Source: Streptococcus porcinus (GTDB taxonomy: Bacteria; Bacillota; Bacilli; Lactobacillales; Streptococcaceae). Taken from it: a stretch of DNA of 64,000 bases. Shown in pieces: positions 49,351-58,526 of this stretch. Numbering within the stretch: position 1 is the first letter of the stretch; every line of letters begins with the position of its first letter. The notes beneath the pieces were generated by a model. That model made no database searches. It saw nothing but the letters and a program-made list of their open reading frames with translations, and had not been told where the DNA came from. Both the position numbers and the translations under genes were made by a program. The stretch is from contig NZ_LR594036.1 of NCBI RefSeq assembly GCF_901542335.1, forward strand, positions 868,001-932,000. The letters are read 5' to 3'.

Positions 49351-52300
49351 TGAAAATGGTTATAGATGATAATAGTACAAATATTAAGATGCATGATCTT
49401 ACACCGATGCAGCATTCCTATTATATAGGCTCTCAAAATGACATAAAATGGGGAGGTGTAGATTGCCAAGGTTATTTAGAAATAGCTTTAGAAGACTGCG
49501 ATACTGATAAATTTTTAAACTCATGGGAAATTTTAGTGAGTAGACATGAGATGTTGAGAGCAAGCATTTTTAATGGTAGGTGTATAATAAATGGGTGTGA
49601 TTATGTTGATAACATAGAGGTGATTGATCTTTCTGATTCTACAGACCATGATATTAAGAATAGACTTTCTATGATACGTGAAGAACTCAAAAATACAGAT
49701 TATAAAGTTTTTAATAAATCTTTCAAAGGAATTCTAGTAAAAACAAAAAAATGCAGTGCATTGCATTTATCTATAAATTTATTATTTGTAGATTTTGGGA
49801 GTGTACAAATTTTATTTAAAGAGCTAAAAGCTTTATTATCCGGTGAATTATTGGATGAAAAACAAGGAGATTTCTTTGATTATCTAGATTTAGTTGGTAA
49901 GTATAGTGATAATAGAATATCAGAAGATAAAAAATATTGGAATGATAGAATAAATAATTTTCCATCATACCCTAAACTACCTAGGAGTGGAAGGTTATCT
50001 CCAAAAACAAGCATAGGAAATGAGTTCAAACGTTATACTTTTTATCTAAATAGTTCTTGCTTAGAATCATTAAAAAGAAAGTCTATTAAATATGGTTTAA
50101 CGCTTTCCTCTGTTATTCTTTCCGCATATTCGTATGTTATTAGTTTATGGAGTGAGAACAAAAAATTTTTATTAAACATACCGATACAAAATAGATTACC
50201 GGTACTAGATAGTAAAAATATTGTAGGAGAATTTACAGATGTCAATATACTTGAAGTAGATTTTGAACAAACAAAAAGCTTTTTGCAGTATTCTAGGTCT
50301 ATTTTTGAACAGTTAATGGATGATTTAGATCATAGGAACTATTCTGGCATCGATGTTATTAGTGATTTAAAAAAATTAACTAATAATACAGATTTTATAT
50401 CCCCCTTTGTGTTTACGGGTGTTTTGCAGAACGATAGTAGAAGTCTGCATATTAAGTATGGAATAACAAAGACTCCTCAAGTATGGGTAGATTGTCAAAT
50501 AGTCGAAGATGTTAGTGGATTGAATCCCGATAGAGCATTATCTATTAATTGGGATGTAAGGGAAGGGATTTTTGATGACAATCTGATTGATATTATGTTT
50601 TTGCGTTTTGAAAGATTTCTTACAGAAGCTGCTGGAGATTCGTTTTCGTGGGAAAATAATTTGGAAAAAAATATAATTTCGCTTGAAAAATTTTATAATA
50701 ACCACAAAGATATTTCTATCAAAGGACGTATACAAGATAGATTTATTGAACAAGCAATAAAACACCCAGACAGAATAGCTGTAGTATACAGAGGTAAAGA
50801 GTATACATATCAAAAACTTTATTATGATGCCCTGAAAGTATCGGATTATATTATTAATAATTGTGTAAGTGATGAAGTTCCATATATAGGGCTTAAAATA
50901 GATAAAAATTATAATCAAATAGTTGGTATTTTAGGAATATTAATGAGTGGTTTTTCCTATTTACCAATTGATATTAGCCAGCCATATGAAAGACAACTAA
51001 AAATATTAAATAAAGCTAAAGTGAATTTTGTATTGGATGAAGATAGAATTAATGAAGTATTAAAAAAATATAGTTCATTTGATATTGTTGAAAATAAATA
51101 TATGTCAGATATTGCGTATGTGATTTTTACTTCTGGAACAACAGGAACTCCTAAAGGTGTTGTAATGACACATAATGCTGTATTAAATACACTTGATGCC
51201 ATAAATAATTTAATCAAACTTACCTCAAATGATAGAATATTGGCTATTTCAGAAGCCTCGTTTGATTTATCTGTTTTTAATATTTTTTCATTGTTAGGGG
51301 TCGGTGGTATGATTGTTATTCCAGATTCTGATAGAAAAAATGATCCATCTCATTGGAATGAATTAATAAAAAGATATGAAATTACATTGTGGAATTCGGT
51401 ACCTGCACAGGCAGAGTTATTGGAGCATTTTTGTAGAGAAAGAGATGTTTTTCCTTCCCTAAGATTTAGTCTTTTATCTGGAGATGTTATTAAAGTAAAA
51501 TTACCTGAAAAATTAATTAAAATTTTTCCTAATAGTAAGATCTTCAGTTTAGGAGGAGCAACAGAGGGAGGGATATGGTCTATCTATCATGAAATAAATC
51601 CTAAGGTTAGAGAATTACCTTCAATATTATATGGGAAACCTTTATATGGGCAATCTGTGGTTATTATTGATAAACATTTAAATGAGTGTGAGATATATTC
51701 TGTTGGTCAAATAGCAATTGCAGGATACTCTCTAGCAGAAGGTTATTTGAATGATGAAACTATAACAAAGGAAAAATTTATTTACGATAGTGAGCGAAAC
51801 TGGCGTTATTATTTAACTGGTGATTTAGGGAGATATCAAAAAAATGGCGAAATTGAATTTATAGGTCGCATGGATAATCAAATAAAAATAAATGGATATA
51901 GGATAGAAATATCTGAAATAGAAAGTGAACTTTTAAAGTCTAATACAGTGGAAAATTGCTTTGTTTTAAAGATAGATAATAAAATTATAGCTTTTATTAT
52001 AGAAAAGAATTCAATAAAAAAGTATTTGGATGCATATAAAATAAATTATGACGATAAAAACATTAATTTGGAATATTTCAATAGATGCTTAGCTGATGCA
52101 ATATTAAAATCAGTATATGACAATTTGAAGAATCATGAAATTTTTTCAGTTAAATTGGAAAAATATTGGTCAATAGTAAACAAAACTGGTGTAACTAAAG
52201 AAAATCAGCCAATATTAGATAGGATGTTGCTATATTTAGAGAAACATGATTATATAAAAAAAATAGAAGATGCCTTTGTAGATAGGAATAAGATTGTGAG

Positions 52301-54272
52301 TAATGATTTATGGAATCAGTTATGTAAAGACTATAGTATTGTTGCTCCAAAATCTGTTACTAACTATATCAAAAAACATGCAGAAAATTTCTGTGAGTTG
52401 TTGTCAGGAAAAATGAATCCACTAGTGAATTTATTTCCAGGTGGAAATATAGATATTGCTGAAACTCTTTATAAACAGACTATTATCTCTAAATATATTA
52501 ACAATATAATATCAGATGTAGTTTATTTGCATTTGAAAGATACTAGCTGTGCAAATATATTAGAGGTAGGCGGAGGTATAGGAGCCACAACTGACTTCAT
52601 ACTTAGTAAATTTGCAGAAAATGAATATACACACTATAAATATCTATTTACAGATGTTTCGGCATTTTTTTTGAATAACATAAAACAAAAATATCCATAT
52701 ATAAATACTGGAATTTTTGATTTAAATAATGCAGATGATAAGATAAACAGCAATAAATTTGATGTTATAGTTGCAGTTGGAGTATTGAATAATGTCGTTA
52801 ATATTGACAATTCACTTTCTATTTTAAATGAGATGCTGTCGGATAGTGGTATTATTATAATTGCAGATCCAGTAGGTGAACATATAGAAATAGATATTTC
52901 ACAGGCATTTATGATGCCAAATCATACTGACAAAAGAGCAAAAAGTGGTAATATTTTTTTCTCAGAAGAGGAATGGGAAGAAAGTATTAAATCTTGTAAT
53001 TTAGATTTAATATTATCTATTCCAGACAAAAATTCAAATAATTTTTATTCAAATTTTGGACAAAAAATATTTGTTATGAGAAAAAATGATAATAGAAAAC
53101 AGACTTATAAAGAGTTTTTAGCAGATAAGTTGCCTCAGTATATGATTCCAAGTGAATTTATATATGTAGATATGTTACCTTTAACACAAAATGGAAAAAT
53201 TGATAGAAAAAGATTAATAGATATCTATATGAAAACACAAGATTCATCCTTTAAACATGGTTTTGGAAATGAGAATAAGTCTAATGATGCAGAAAGAAAA
53301 TCTAAAGGAAATCATATGTTTAAATCACTATTAAAAATATATATGGAGATAGGAGAAGTAGATAGCTTAACAGAGAAGGATAATTTAAGAGATATTGGAT
53401 TTGATTCGTTGTTATTGTCGCAGGCAGCTGGAAAGATAATTAATTTGTATGGAGATACTTATGATATTAAGTTTGATGAATTATTAAAAATATCTTTATC
53501 TGAATGTAATTTACAAGATATATACAATTATATATTGGATAAAAAAATAAAATCACATAATACAAGTGATAGCTTTTCGAGTGCAATAGTAAAAATATAT
53601 AAAGATGTTGGAGCTATAGAGAGTTTGAACTTAGATGATGATTTAAGAAAATTAGGGTTTGATTCATTGATGTTATCTCAAGCAGCTGGAAAGATTATGG
53701 AATTATATGCTGAAGAATATGATATTAAATTTGATGAATTGTTAAGGGTATCCTTATCAGATGGAACAATTGATAAAATTATCCTGTATATTAAAAATGC
53801 AAAAAGAGGAAAAAATTTTAATCAGAATAATACTGAAGAAAATTATAATAATGAAAACTTCAAAACAAGTGGAGTTGTTATTTTTGGAGATATAAATTGT
53901 GAGTCATATTTTGAGATAGTAGAAAAATTGAAATTAACAAAATTTGATTTTAAAAAAGTAAAAACATTCAAACATCTAGTTGAATTAGATGACTGCAAAG
54001 AGAAAGTTATATTGACTTTTGATAATGAGTTCAATAAAATATTAAACTTTGCGAGTCAAAAAATTATAGATGGGAAGGCTTTCAAAAAAATTGTAGCTAT
54101 ATCTCCTAATTTAGATAATATATATGAGCCATATTTAGGGAGGATGGTTATCTATCATAAAAAAAGGATAGAATTTATAGATAGAAATCCTAACTTTATT
54201 GACTGCGATTATAAATTCTATGACAATACAGAACAATTGTTGAATTTAATAATGGAGGAAATTGATGAATGA
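49350..54272 (+). CDS. NRPS: Cy-A[MT]-PCP-PCP-unknown C-terminal domain (1640 aa)
   Basis: Domains: Cy (12-430; motif NLLFVDFGS at 143-151, Asn in place of Asp); A (470-880; TSGTTGTPKG, FDLSVFNIF) with a pocket close to the known cysteine code (D-L-F-N-L-S-L-I by my alignment); an embedded methyltransferase (about 1000-1220) with intact SAM motif ILEVGGGIGATTD at about 1069; A10 TQNGKIDRKRL; two tandem carrier domains (GFDSL serines 1353 and 1439); and an unrecognised 125-residue C-terminus. It should add, methylate and cyclise a cysteine, giving a 2-methyl-thiazoline as in yersiniabactin and thiazostatin-like compounds. There is no TE domain, and no PKS module as in HMWP1. Confidence 0.88.
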   Translation: MKMVIDDNSTNIKMHDLTPMQHSYYIGSQNDIKWGGVDCQGYLEIALEDCDTDKFLNSWEILVSRHEMLRASIFNGRCIINGCDYVDNIEVIDLSDSTDHDIKNRLSMIREELKNTDYKVFNKSFKGILVKTKKCSALHLSINLLFVDFGSVQILFKELKALLSGELLDEKQGDFFDYLDLVGKYSDNRISEDKKYWNDRINNFPSYPKLPRSGRLSPKTSIGNEFKRYTFYLNSSCLESLKRKSIKYGLTLSSVILSAYSYVISLWSENKKFLLNIPIQNRLPVLDSKNIVGEFTDVNILEVDFEQTKSFLQYSRSIFEQLMDDLDHRNYSGIDVISDLKKLTNNTDFISPFVFTGVLQNDSRSLHIKYGITKTPQVWVDCQIVEDVSGLNPDRALSINWDVREGIFDDNLIDIMFLRFERFLTEAAGDSFSWENNLEKNIISLEKFYNNHKDISIKGRIQDRFIEQAIKHPDRIAVVYRGKEYTYQKLYYDALKVSDYIINNCVSDEVPYIGLKIDKNYNQIVGILGILMSGFSYLPIDISQPYERQLKILNKAKVNFVLDEDRINEVLKKYSSFDIVENKYMSDIAYVIFTSGTTGTPKGVVMTHNAVLNTLDAINNLIKLTSNDRILAISEASFDLSVFNIFSLLGVGGMIVIPDSDRKNDPSHWNELIKRYEITLWNSVPAQAELLEHFCRERDVFPSLRFSLLSGDVIKVKLPEKLIKIFPNSKIFSLGGATEGGIWSIYHEINPKVRELPSILYGKPLYGQSVVIIDKHLNECEIYSVGQIAIAGYSLAEGYLNDETITKEKFIYDSERNWRYYLTGDLGRYQKNGEIEFIGRMDNQIKINGYRIEISEIESELLKSNTVENCFVLKIDNKIIAFIIEKNSIKKYLDAYKINYDDKNINLEYFNRCLADAILKSVYDNLKNHEIFSVKLEKYWSIVNKTGVTKENQPILDRMLLYLEKHDYIKKIEDAFVDRNKIVSNDLWNQLCKDYSIVAPKSVTNYIKKHAENFCELLSGKMNPLVNLFPGGNIDIAETLYKQTIISKYINNIISDVVYLHLKDTSCANILEVGGGIGATTDFILSKFAENEYTHYKYLFTDVSAFFLNNIKQKYPYINTGIFDLNNADDKINSNKFDVIVAVGVLNNVVNIDNSLSILNEMLSDSGIIIIADPVGEHIEIDISQAFMMPNHTDKRAKSGNIFFSEEEWEESIKSCNLDLILSIPDKNSNNFYSNFGQKIFVMRKNDNRKQTYKEFLADKLPQYMIPSEFIYVDMLPLTQNGKIDRKRLIDIYMKTQDSSFKHGFGNENKSNDAERKSKGNHMFKSLLKIYMEIGEVDSLTEKDNLRDIGFDSLLLSQAAGKIINLYGDTYDIKFDELLKISLSECNLQDIYNYILDKKIKSHNTSDSFSSAIVKIYKDVGAIESLNLDDDLRKLGFDSLMLSQAAGKIMELYAEEYDIKFDELLRVSLSDGTIDKIILYIKNAKRGKNFNQNNTEENYNNENFKTSGVVIFGDINCESYFEIVEKLKLTKFDFKKVKTFKHLVELDDCKEKVILTFDNEFNKILNFASQKIIDGKAFKKIVAISPNLDNIYEPYLGRMVIYHKKRIEFIDRNPNFIDCDYKFYDNTEQLLNLIMEEIDE
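53330..53790 (+). repeat. Tandem duplicated carrier domains in the second NRPS
   Basis: Two consecutive segments of about 75 codons share most residues (GFDSL, LSQAAGKI, EYDIKFDELL), evidently an internal duplication. The nucleotide copies have diverged mainly at third positions, so both are likely functional. Confidence 0.8.
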
Positions 54273-55233
54273 TAAAGTAATAGGGATTTTAGGTTCAAGT
54301 GGCAGAATTGGAAGCATTTTAATTCAGATATTACAAGAAAAAGGATATACTGTAAAATGTGGATATAATGAGAACTCGAATGTTAAAAATGAAAAAGGTC
54401 ATTTTTTTGATGTTAGAGATGAAGAAAAAATAGATTTGTTTTGTAGAGATATTTCAATACTGGTAGGAACAGCAGGACCATCATCAGAATTAAGTGAATT
54501 TATGTATTATGCTGCATTAAGGAAAAATATATATTATATTGATCCAAGTGGAGGTAAGTTGCTTCATTTTAAAGATAAATCTGCTGCCAAAGTGATATTA
54601 AACACGGGATTTATTCCAGGATTACTTGGAGTGCTTTTAATGAATTTCATTGAAAAAATGAGTGAAATTCCTGATAAAATTGAAATAATTCATGGTGGAG
54701 AATACAATTTCTCTAATAGTTCAAAAAAAGATTTCATAAATGCGAAAAGCGAAAATTTTGACGGATATTTCATGAAGAATGTAAAAGGAGGTGAATTAAA
54801 GTATTCAGACCAACTGTATCCAAATTATATACCATCGGAATTAAAGGATTGCAAAATATTTCCATATATAATTAATGAAGTCGAATATATCGGAAAAAAA
54901 TATAAAATAAAGGATATATGCTCCTATACAGCTTTGGGAGAGAATAGTTATAAAGATATTAATTTTAGGGATTCAGAATATGTTAATAAGGAATATTTTG
55001 AAAATGTTTCAATTTATATAAATTGTATATTAGACTGCTGTAGTAGAGGGGCTATTTTTTCTACTCCAAATCCTGATTATATAACAGCATATATAATATA
55101 TACTGCAATAGAAGAGATTTTAGAAAGGGATTTACAAGTGGTCGGTATAAATAGATATTGTGATTTATTTTATAATAAAGGTATTTTTGACCTGTTGAAT
55201 AAATTACCTATTGTTTCAAAACAAATAAATTAA
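54265..55233 (+). CDS. Saccharopine dehydrogenase-like NAD(P) oxidoreductase
   Basis: ATG 54265 lies inside the NRPS end behind GGAGGAA; TTG 54262 is just upstream. The 322-residue protein starts with a Rossmann fold, VIGILGSSGRIGSILIQIL, and has LVGTAGPSSELSEFMYYAA and YIDPSGG, the layout of saccharopine-dehydrogenase-like reductases. It is separate from the Irp3-like reductase that follows, so the pathway has two candidate reductive steps. The substrate is not deducible; a carrier-bound thiazoline or a chain-end thioester are both possible. Confidence 0.72.
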   Translation: MNDKVIGILGSSGRIGSILIQILQEKGYTVKCGYNENSNVKNEKGHFFDVRDEEKIDLFCRDISILVGTAGPSSELSEFMYYAALRKNIYYIDPSGGKLLHFKDKSAAKVILNTGFIPGLLGVLLMNFIEKMSEIPDKIEIIHGGEYNFSNSSKKDFINAKSENFDGYFMKNVKGGELKYSDQLYPNYIPSELKDCKIFPYIINEVEYIGKKYKIKDICSYTALGENSYKDINFRDSEYVNKEYFENVSIYINCILDCCSRGAIFSTPNPDYITAYIIYTAIEEILERDLQVVGINRYCDLFYNKGIFDLLNKLPIVSKQIN

Positions 55234-55252
55234 ATATAGAAGAGGTTTTATG

Positions 55253-56335
55253 ATGAGAAAAACGAGTGTTTTAGTTTGTGGTTCTGGGTTTGGTAAGATA
55301 TATCTTAATGCAATAAGTAAAATGGAGGATTTCTATATATCTGGAATTTTAGGTAGTGGTAGTAAACGTACTAAAATGTTGGCGGATGAATTAGAAGTAC
55401 CGTATTTTGAAGATGCTAATGATGATAGAATTATAGCCGATTTAGCTTGTGTTATAATTCCAAATTCTGGTGCTGGTGGTCGTGGTTTTGAAGTTGCTAA
55501 AAGTTTGTTAAAAAGAGGTATTTCAGTTTTATTAGAACATCCAGCTCATGAAAGAGAAATATTGGAATGCCTTAAAGTGTCAAAAGATACTGGATTTATG
55601 ATTAATCCATTCTATAGATACACTGAACCATTTTTGGATTTTTTAGATATACTTAATGACTTAAAAAAGCAAAGTAATATTGTTAATATGTCACTAGAGT
55701 GTTCAATTAATGTTTTGTATGATGGTATTGATATGTTGAGTTGCTGTTTAAATTCAATATCATCTTGGAAATTAGGTGATGTGAGTGATTTATGTAATTT
55801 AGATACTAAAGATAAAATATGTGATACTGTTTTAGTGTCAGAAATAGGAAACACCCCAGTTACATTTAAAATTAATAGAAATGTAGATAAATATGATGCA
55901 GATCATCCAATGCATTTATATCATAGAATAGAGGCTACGTTTAGTAATGGAAGATTATGTTTGATAAATACTAATGGACCTATTATATGGTTGCCTTTTA
56001 TAGAATTACCAAGAGATTCAAATAATTTATTAAGTTTTGATAGTAACAATGAAGCTTTAAAGATACCTACAGCAACTGTAATAGGAAGTAGTGTTGCTCC
56101 AAGTATTCTTAATACATTTGAAGAGATATGGATTAACGCTGTTAAAAGAGCGATAGTTGAACTAAATAATCAGGATAGAGATAGCAAATTGTCAAATGTT
56201 CAATCACAAATTTTCGTATCAAGATTGTGGTCAGACATATGCAAGAAGATTGGATACACAAATCAAGTGGAGTATCATAAAGTTGGAGATACAAAAAAAA
56301 TACATGAAAATATAATGAAAAAATATCAAAAATAA
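55253..56335 (+). CDS. Thiazolinyl imide reductase (Irp3/PchG-like)
   Basis: The start is ATG 55253 (ATG 55250 equally possible) behind AGAGG. The 360-residue protein opens with TSVLVCGSGFGKIYLNAI, a GxGFG dinucleotide fold, followed by LACVIIPNSGAGGRG and VLLEHPAHEREI and the C-terminal Gfo/Idh-like domain (INPFYRYTEPFLDFL). This is the pattern of Irp3/PchG/YbtU, which reduce a thiazoline to a thiazolidine on the NRPS using NADPH. Its presence predicts a thiazolidine ring in the product. Confidence 0.87.
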   Translation: MRKTSVLVCGSGFGKIYLNAISKMEDFYISGILGSGSKRTKMLADELEVPYFEDANDDRIIADLACVIIPNSGAGGRGFEVAKSLLKRGISVLLEHPAHEREILECLKVSKDTGFMINPFYRYTEPFLDFLDILNDLKKQSNIVNMSLECSINVLYDGIDMLSCCLNSISSWKLGDVSDLCNLDTKDKICDTVLVSEIGNTPVTFKINRNVDKYDADHPMHLYHRIEATFSNGRLCLINTNGPIIWLPFIELPRDSNNLLSFDSNNEALKIPTATVIGSSVAPSILNTFEEIWINAVKRAIVELNNQDRDSKLSNVQSQIFVSRLWSDICKKIGYTNQVEYHKVGDTKKIHENIMKKYQK

Positions 56336-56351
56336 AGGAGGGATATGTGAT

Positions 56352-57062
56352 TTGTATGGGGCAGAAGTCGAATTTTACGATATCACAAGTAGAAATTCGT
56401 GGAAACAAGATAAAAAAATTATTGATGAAATTATGCCTTTGGTTAGGAAAAAAGGAATAGTATTTGACATTGGTGCAGGAACCGGTAATTTATCAATATA
56501 TATATCTGAAATGTTTGATTGTGAAAAGATATATGCTATAGAAAAATCTCCAGAAATGAGAATTGCATTAATGTCCAAATTGCAAAATGTTATTGCTAAA
56601 AAAAATAATATAACGGTGATTGATACTAATATATTTGAAATTGAATTTACTAAAGATATATCTGCTGTTTTTTTGATGGGGGTAGTAGGACATTTTAATA
56701 TGCATGAAAGAGAATTTCTATGGCAAAATTTAGGTGAAAAATTAGAAAAGGATACCCCTATACTTATAAGTAATTTAAGTAGAGAGTATTTTTATATAAA
56801 GAACGGAACTGTATTGGAGAATGTTAGAGTAGGAGACTATGAATGTGAATTGATAATGAAAGAAAAAAAATACATGGGAAAAAATAAGTTTCAATGGAAG
56901 TTTTTGATTAATATTAGTAGAGATAAAGTTTCGCAAAGACAGATGGTATATACATTGGAATGGGAAAATATAGATAATGAATGTATTATTAATGAATTAT
57001 ATAAATTCGGAATTAAAGGGATTCAGATATCAAACAATTATATTTTAGCATATAAGAATTAA
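56352..57062 (+). CDS. SAM-dependent methyltransferase (class I)
   Basis: The TTG start at 56352 lies 10 bases after AAAGGAGGG; the in-frame codons before it are not usual starts. The 236-residue protein has the SAM motif GIVFDIGAGTGNLSIYIS (about residues 37-53) and AIEKSPEMRIAL (acidic loop). It is the last gene of the biosynthetic operon, and may add an extra N- or O-methyl group to the siderophore. Alternatively it may act as a resistance or tailoring enzyme. Confidence 0.75.
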   Translation: MYGAEVEFYDITSRNSWKQDKKIIDEIMPLVRKKGIVFDIGAGTGNLSIYISEMFDCEKIYAIEKSPEMRIALMSKLQNVIAKKNNITVIDTNIFEIEFTKDISAVFLMGVVGHFNMHEREFLWQNLGEKLEKDTPILISNLSREYFYIKNGTVLENVRVGDYECELIMKEKKYMGKNKFQWKFLINISRDKVSQRQMVYTLEWENIDNECIINELYKFGIKGIQISNNYILAYKN

Positions 57063-57102
57063 ATTATTTGTGTTAAAAGCGTAGTACTTACATGTATTAG
57101 CA

Positions 57103-57145
57103 TTGAAATTAAAAGAAGAGTGTGCTATAATATAACTAAGTTATA
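57103..57145 (+). promoter_or_regulatory. Promoter and operator of the TetR-type gene
   Basis: TTGAAA (57103-57108), a 17-bp spacer and TATAAT (57126-57131) form a near-consensus promoter. The palindrome TATAACTAAGTTATA (57131-57145) starts at the last base of the -10, where a repressor would block transcription. The same motif recurs at 57828. Confidence 0.82.
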
Positions 57146-57168
57146 TTTGGAGAAAGGAGGAGTAAATC

Positions 57169-57807
57169 GTGGCTAATGGTGATTACGAAGCAACTCATAA
57201 AAAAATATTGGATTGTGGAAAGACTATTTTTAAAACACAAGGATTTGAAAAAGCTAATTTAAGAGCAATCTGCAAAGCGGCGGGTGTAACTACCGGTGCT
57301 TTTTATGGTCATTTTGAAGATAAGGAAGCTCTTTTCACCGAATTAGTAGAGCCAATCGTGAATCAGATACAAAGTTCTTATGCCATGTATGAAGATGAGA
57401 GTTTTGATGTTTATAAAAGAGAAAATCATATAAAGAAAGAAACTATTTCTAAGATTTTGGAATCAAAAGCACAAGGTGCTATTGAAATGGTTCTATATTT
57501 CTTTGAACATAAAGATGTATTTGAATTACTGGTCTTTGGTTCTTATGGAACAAAATTTAACAACTTTTTAGACGGGATTATTGAGAAAGAAGATAAAAAT
57601 CACTTTGACATTTTGAGCATGATATACGGAGCGGATCATGTAAATAATGTGATAACTAATAGAGGAATTCACCTAATCAACCATGCATATTTTTATGCTT
57701 TATCGGAAGTAGCAGTTCATTCTAAAAGTAAAGAAGAAGTGAAATTGAATGCAACTTTGATTTCAGAGTTCTTTAATGAGGGGTGGAAAAAGATTCGAGG
57801 AACATAA
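57169..57807 (+). CDS. TetR/AcrR-family transcriptional regulator
   Basis: GTG 57169 lies 8 bases after AAAGGAGG. The 212-residue protein has the TetR helix-turn-helix KTIFKTQGFEKANLRAICKAAGVTTGAFYGHFEDKEALF (shown here in part: GVTTGAFYGHFEDKEALF) followed by an all-helical ligand domain. The palindromes before it and after it suggest that it controls itself and the transport genes at 57930. The inducer is unknown; the apo- or metal-loaded siderophore is a natural candidate. Confidence 0.9.
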   Translation: MANGDYEATHKKILDCGKTIFKTQGFEKANLRAICKAAGVTTGAFYGHFEDKEALFTELVEPIVNQIQSSYAMYEDESFDVYKRENHIKKETISKILESKAQGAIEMVLYFFEHKDVFELLVFGSYGTKFNNFLDGIIEKEDKNHFDILSMIYGADHVNNVITNRGIHLINHAYFYALSEVAVHSKSKEEVKLNATLISEFFNEGWKKIRGT

Positions 57808-57820
57808 ACAAATTTTTTGC

Positions 57821-57847
57821 CTGAAACATAACTTAGTTATATTTCAG
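57821..57847. promoter_or_regulatory. TetR operator copy before the transport operon
   Basis: CTGAAACATAACT and AGTTATATTTCAG (12 of 13 complementary) flank a T. The centre ATAACTTAGTTAT (57828-57840) matches the operator at 57131. It lies in the gap before the ECF S-component gene, so the transport operon is probably under the same regulator. Confidence 0.72.
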
Positions 57848-57929
57848 AATTGCAGAAGAATAAAACAGGATATTGTTTCTATATGAAAATAGAAATATAT
57901 CATATTTAAAAATCAAGGAGGACAAAATT

Positions 57930-58526
57930 ATGAATTTAAAAGGTATTGTAAAGATAGCAGTATTCTCTGTTATTGGTTTTGTATTAACAATGGGATTAGG
58001 GTTTTTGACCGGATCGTTTGGAATGCTTCCAAGTTTATATTTATCATCAGCCCTGCCAACAATTATTGTAGCACCGGTCTTTGTTATTATGTGTAAACAG
58101 GTCGGGCAAAGAGGTACAGCATTTTTATACTTTCTATTGATGGGTGTTTTCTATGTTCTCATGGGAATGTGGCCGGTAATTGCTGTTTGTGCTATTGCAG
58201 GAGTTTTAGCAGAACTTGTAATTGGTAAAAAGGAAAATTATGAGAATAAGAATATGAAGATTGGGGCTGCGTTTGGAGCAGGTATGTTCATATATTCCTT
58301 ACATGCTATGTATTTTACGTTTGTATTTGGTGTAGAAGGACTTACAAAGCAATTCCCCAAAATGTTTACAAAGGATTATGCAACATTCCTTTATGATTTT
58401 TACACTCCTACAAACATATTAATTTGTCTATTGATTGCAGCTGTCGCATCAGTCATAGGTGCTTATTTTGGAACATATATTTACAATAAATTTTTTAGCG
58501 ATAGGAAGAAGAAAAGTGTTTTGTAG
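57930..58526 (+). CDS. ECF transporter S component, Trep_Strep (MptD-like) family
   Basis: ATG 57930 lies behind AAGGAGG; longer upstream reading is unsupported. The 198-residue membrane protein has about six hydrophobic segments, starting LKGIVKIAVFSVIGFVLTMG, and the loop sequence MGMWPVIAVCAIAGVLAELVIGK typical of Trep_Strep S components. S components bind the substrate and couple to EcfT/EcfA, both encoded next. Together with neighbours it may import the metal-siderophore or a precursor. It overlaps the next gene by 11 bp. Confidence 0.82.
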   Translation: MNLKGIVKIAVFSVIGFVLTMGLGFLTGSFGMLPSLYLSSALPTIIVAPVFVIMCKQVGQRGTAFLYFLLMGVFYVLMGMWPVIAVCAIAGVLAELVIGKKENYENKNMKIGAAFGAGMFIYSLHAMYFTFVFGVEGLTKQFPKMFTKDYATFLYDFYTPTNILICLLIAAVASVIGAYFGTYIYNKFFSDRKKKSVL

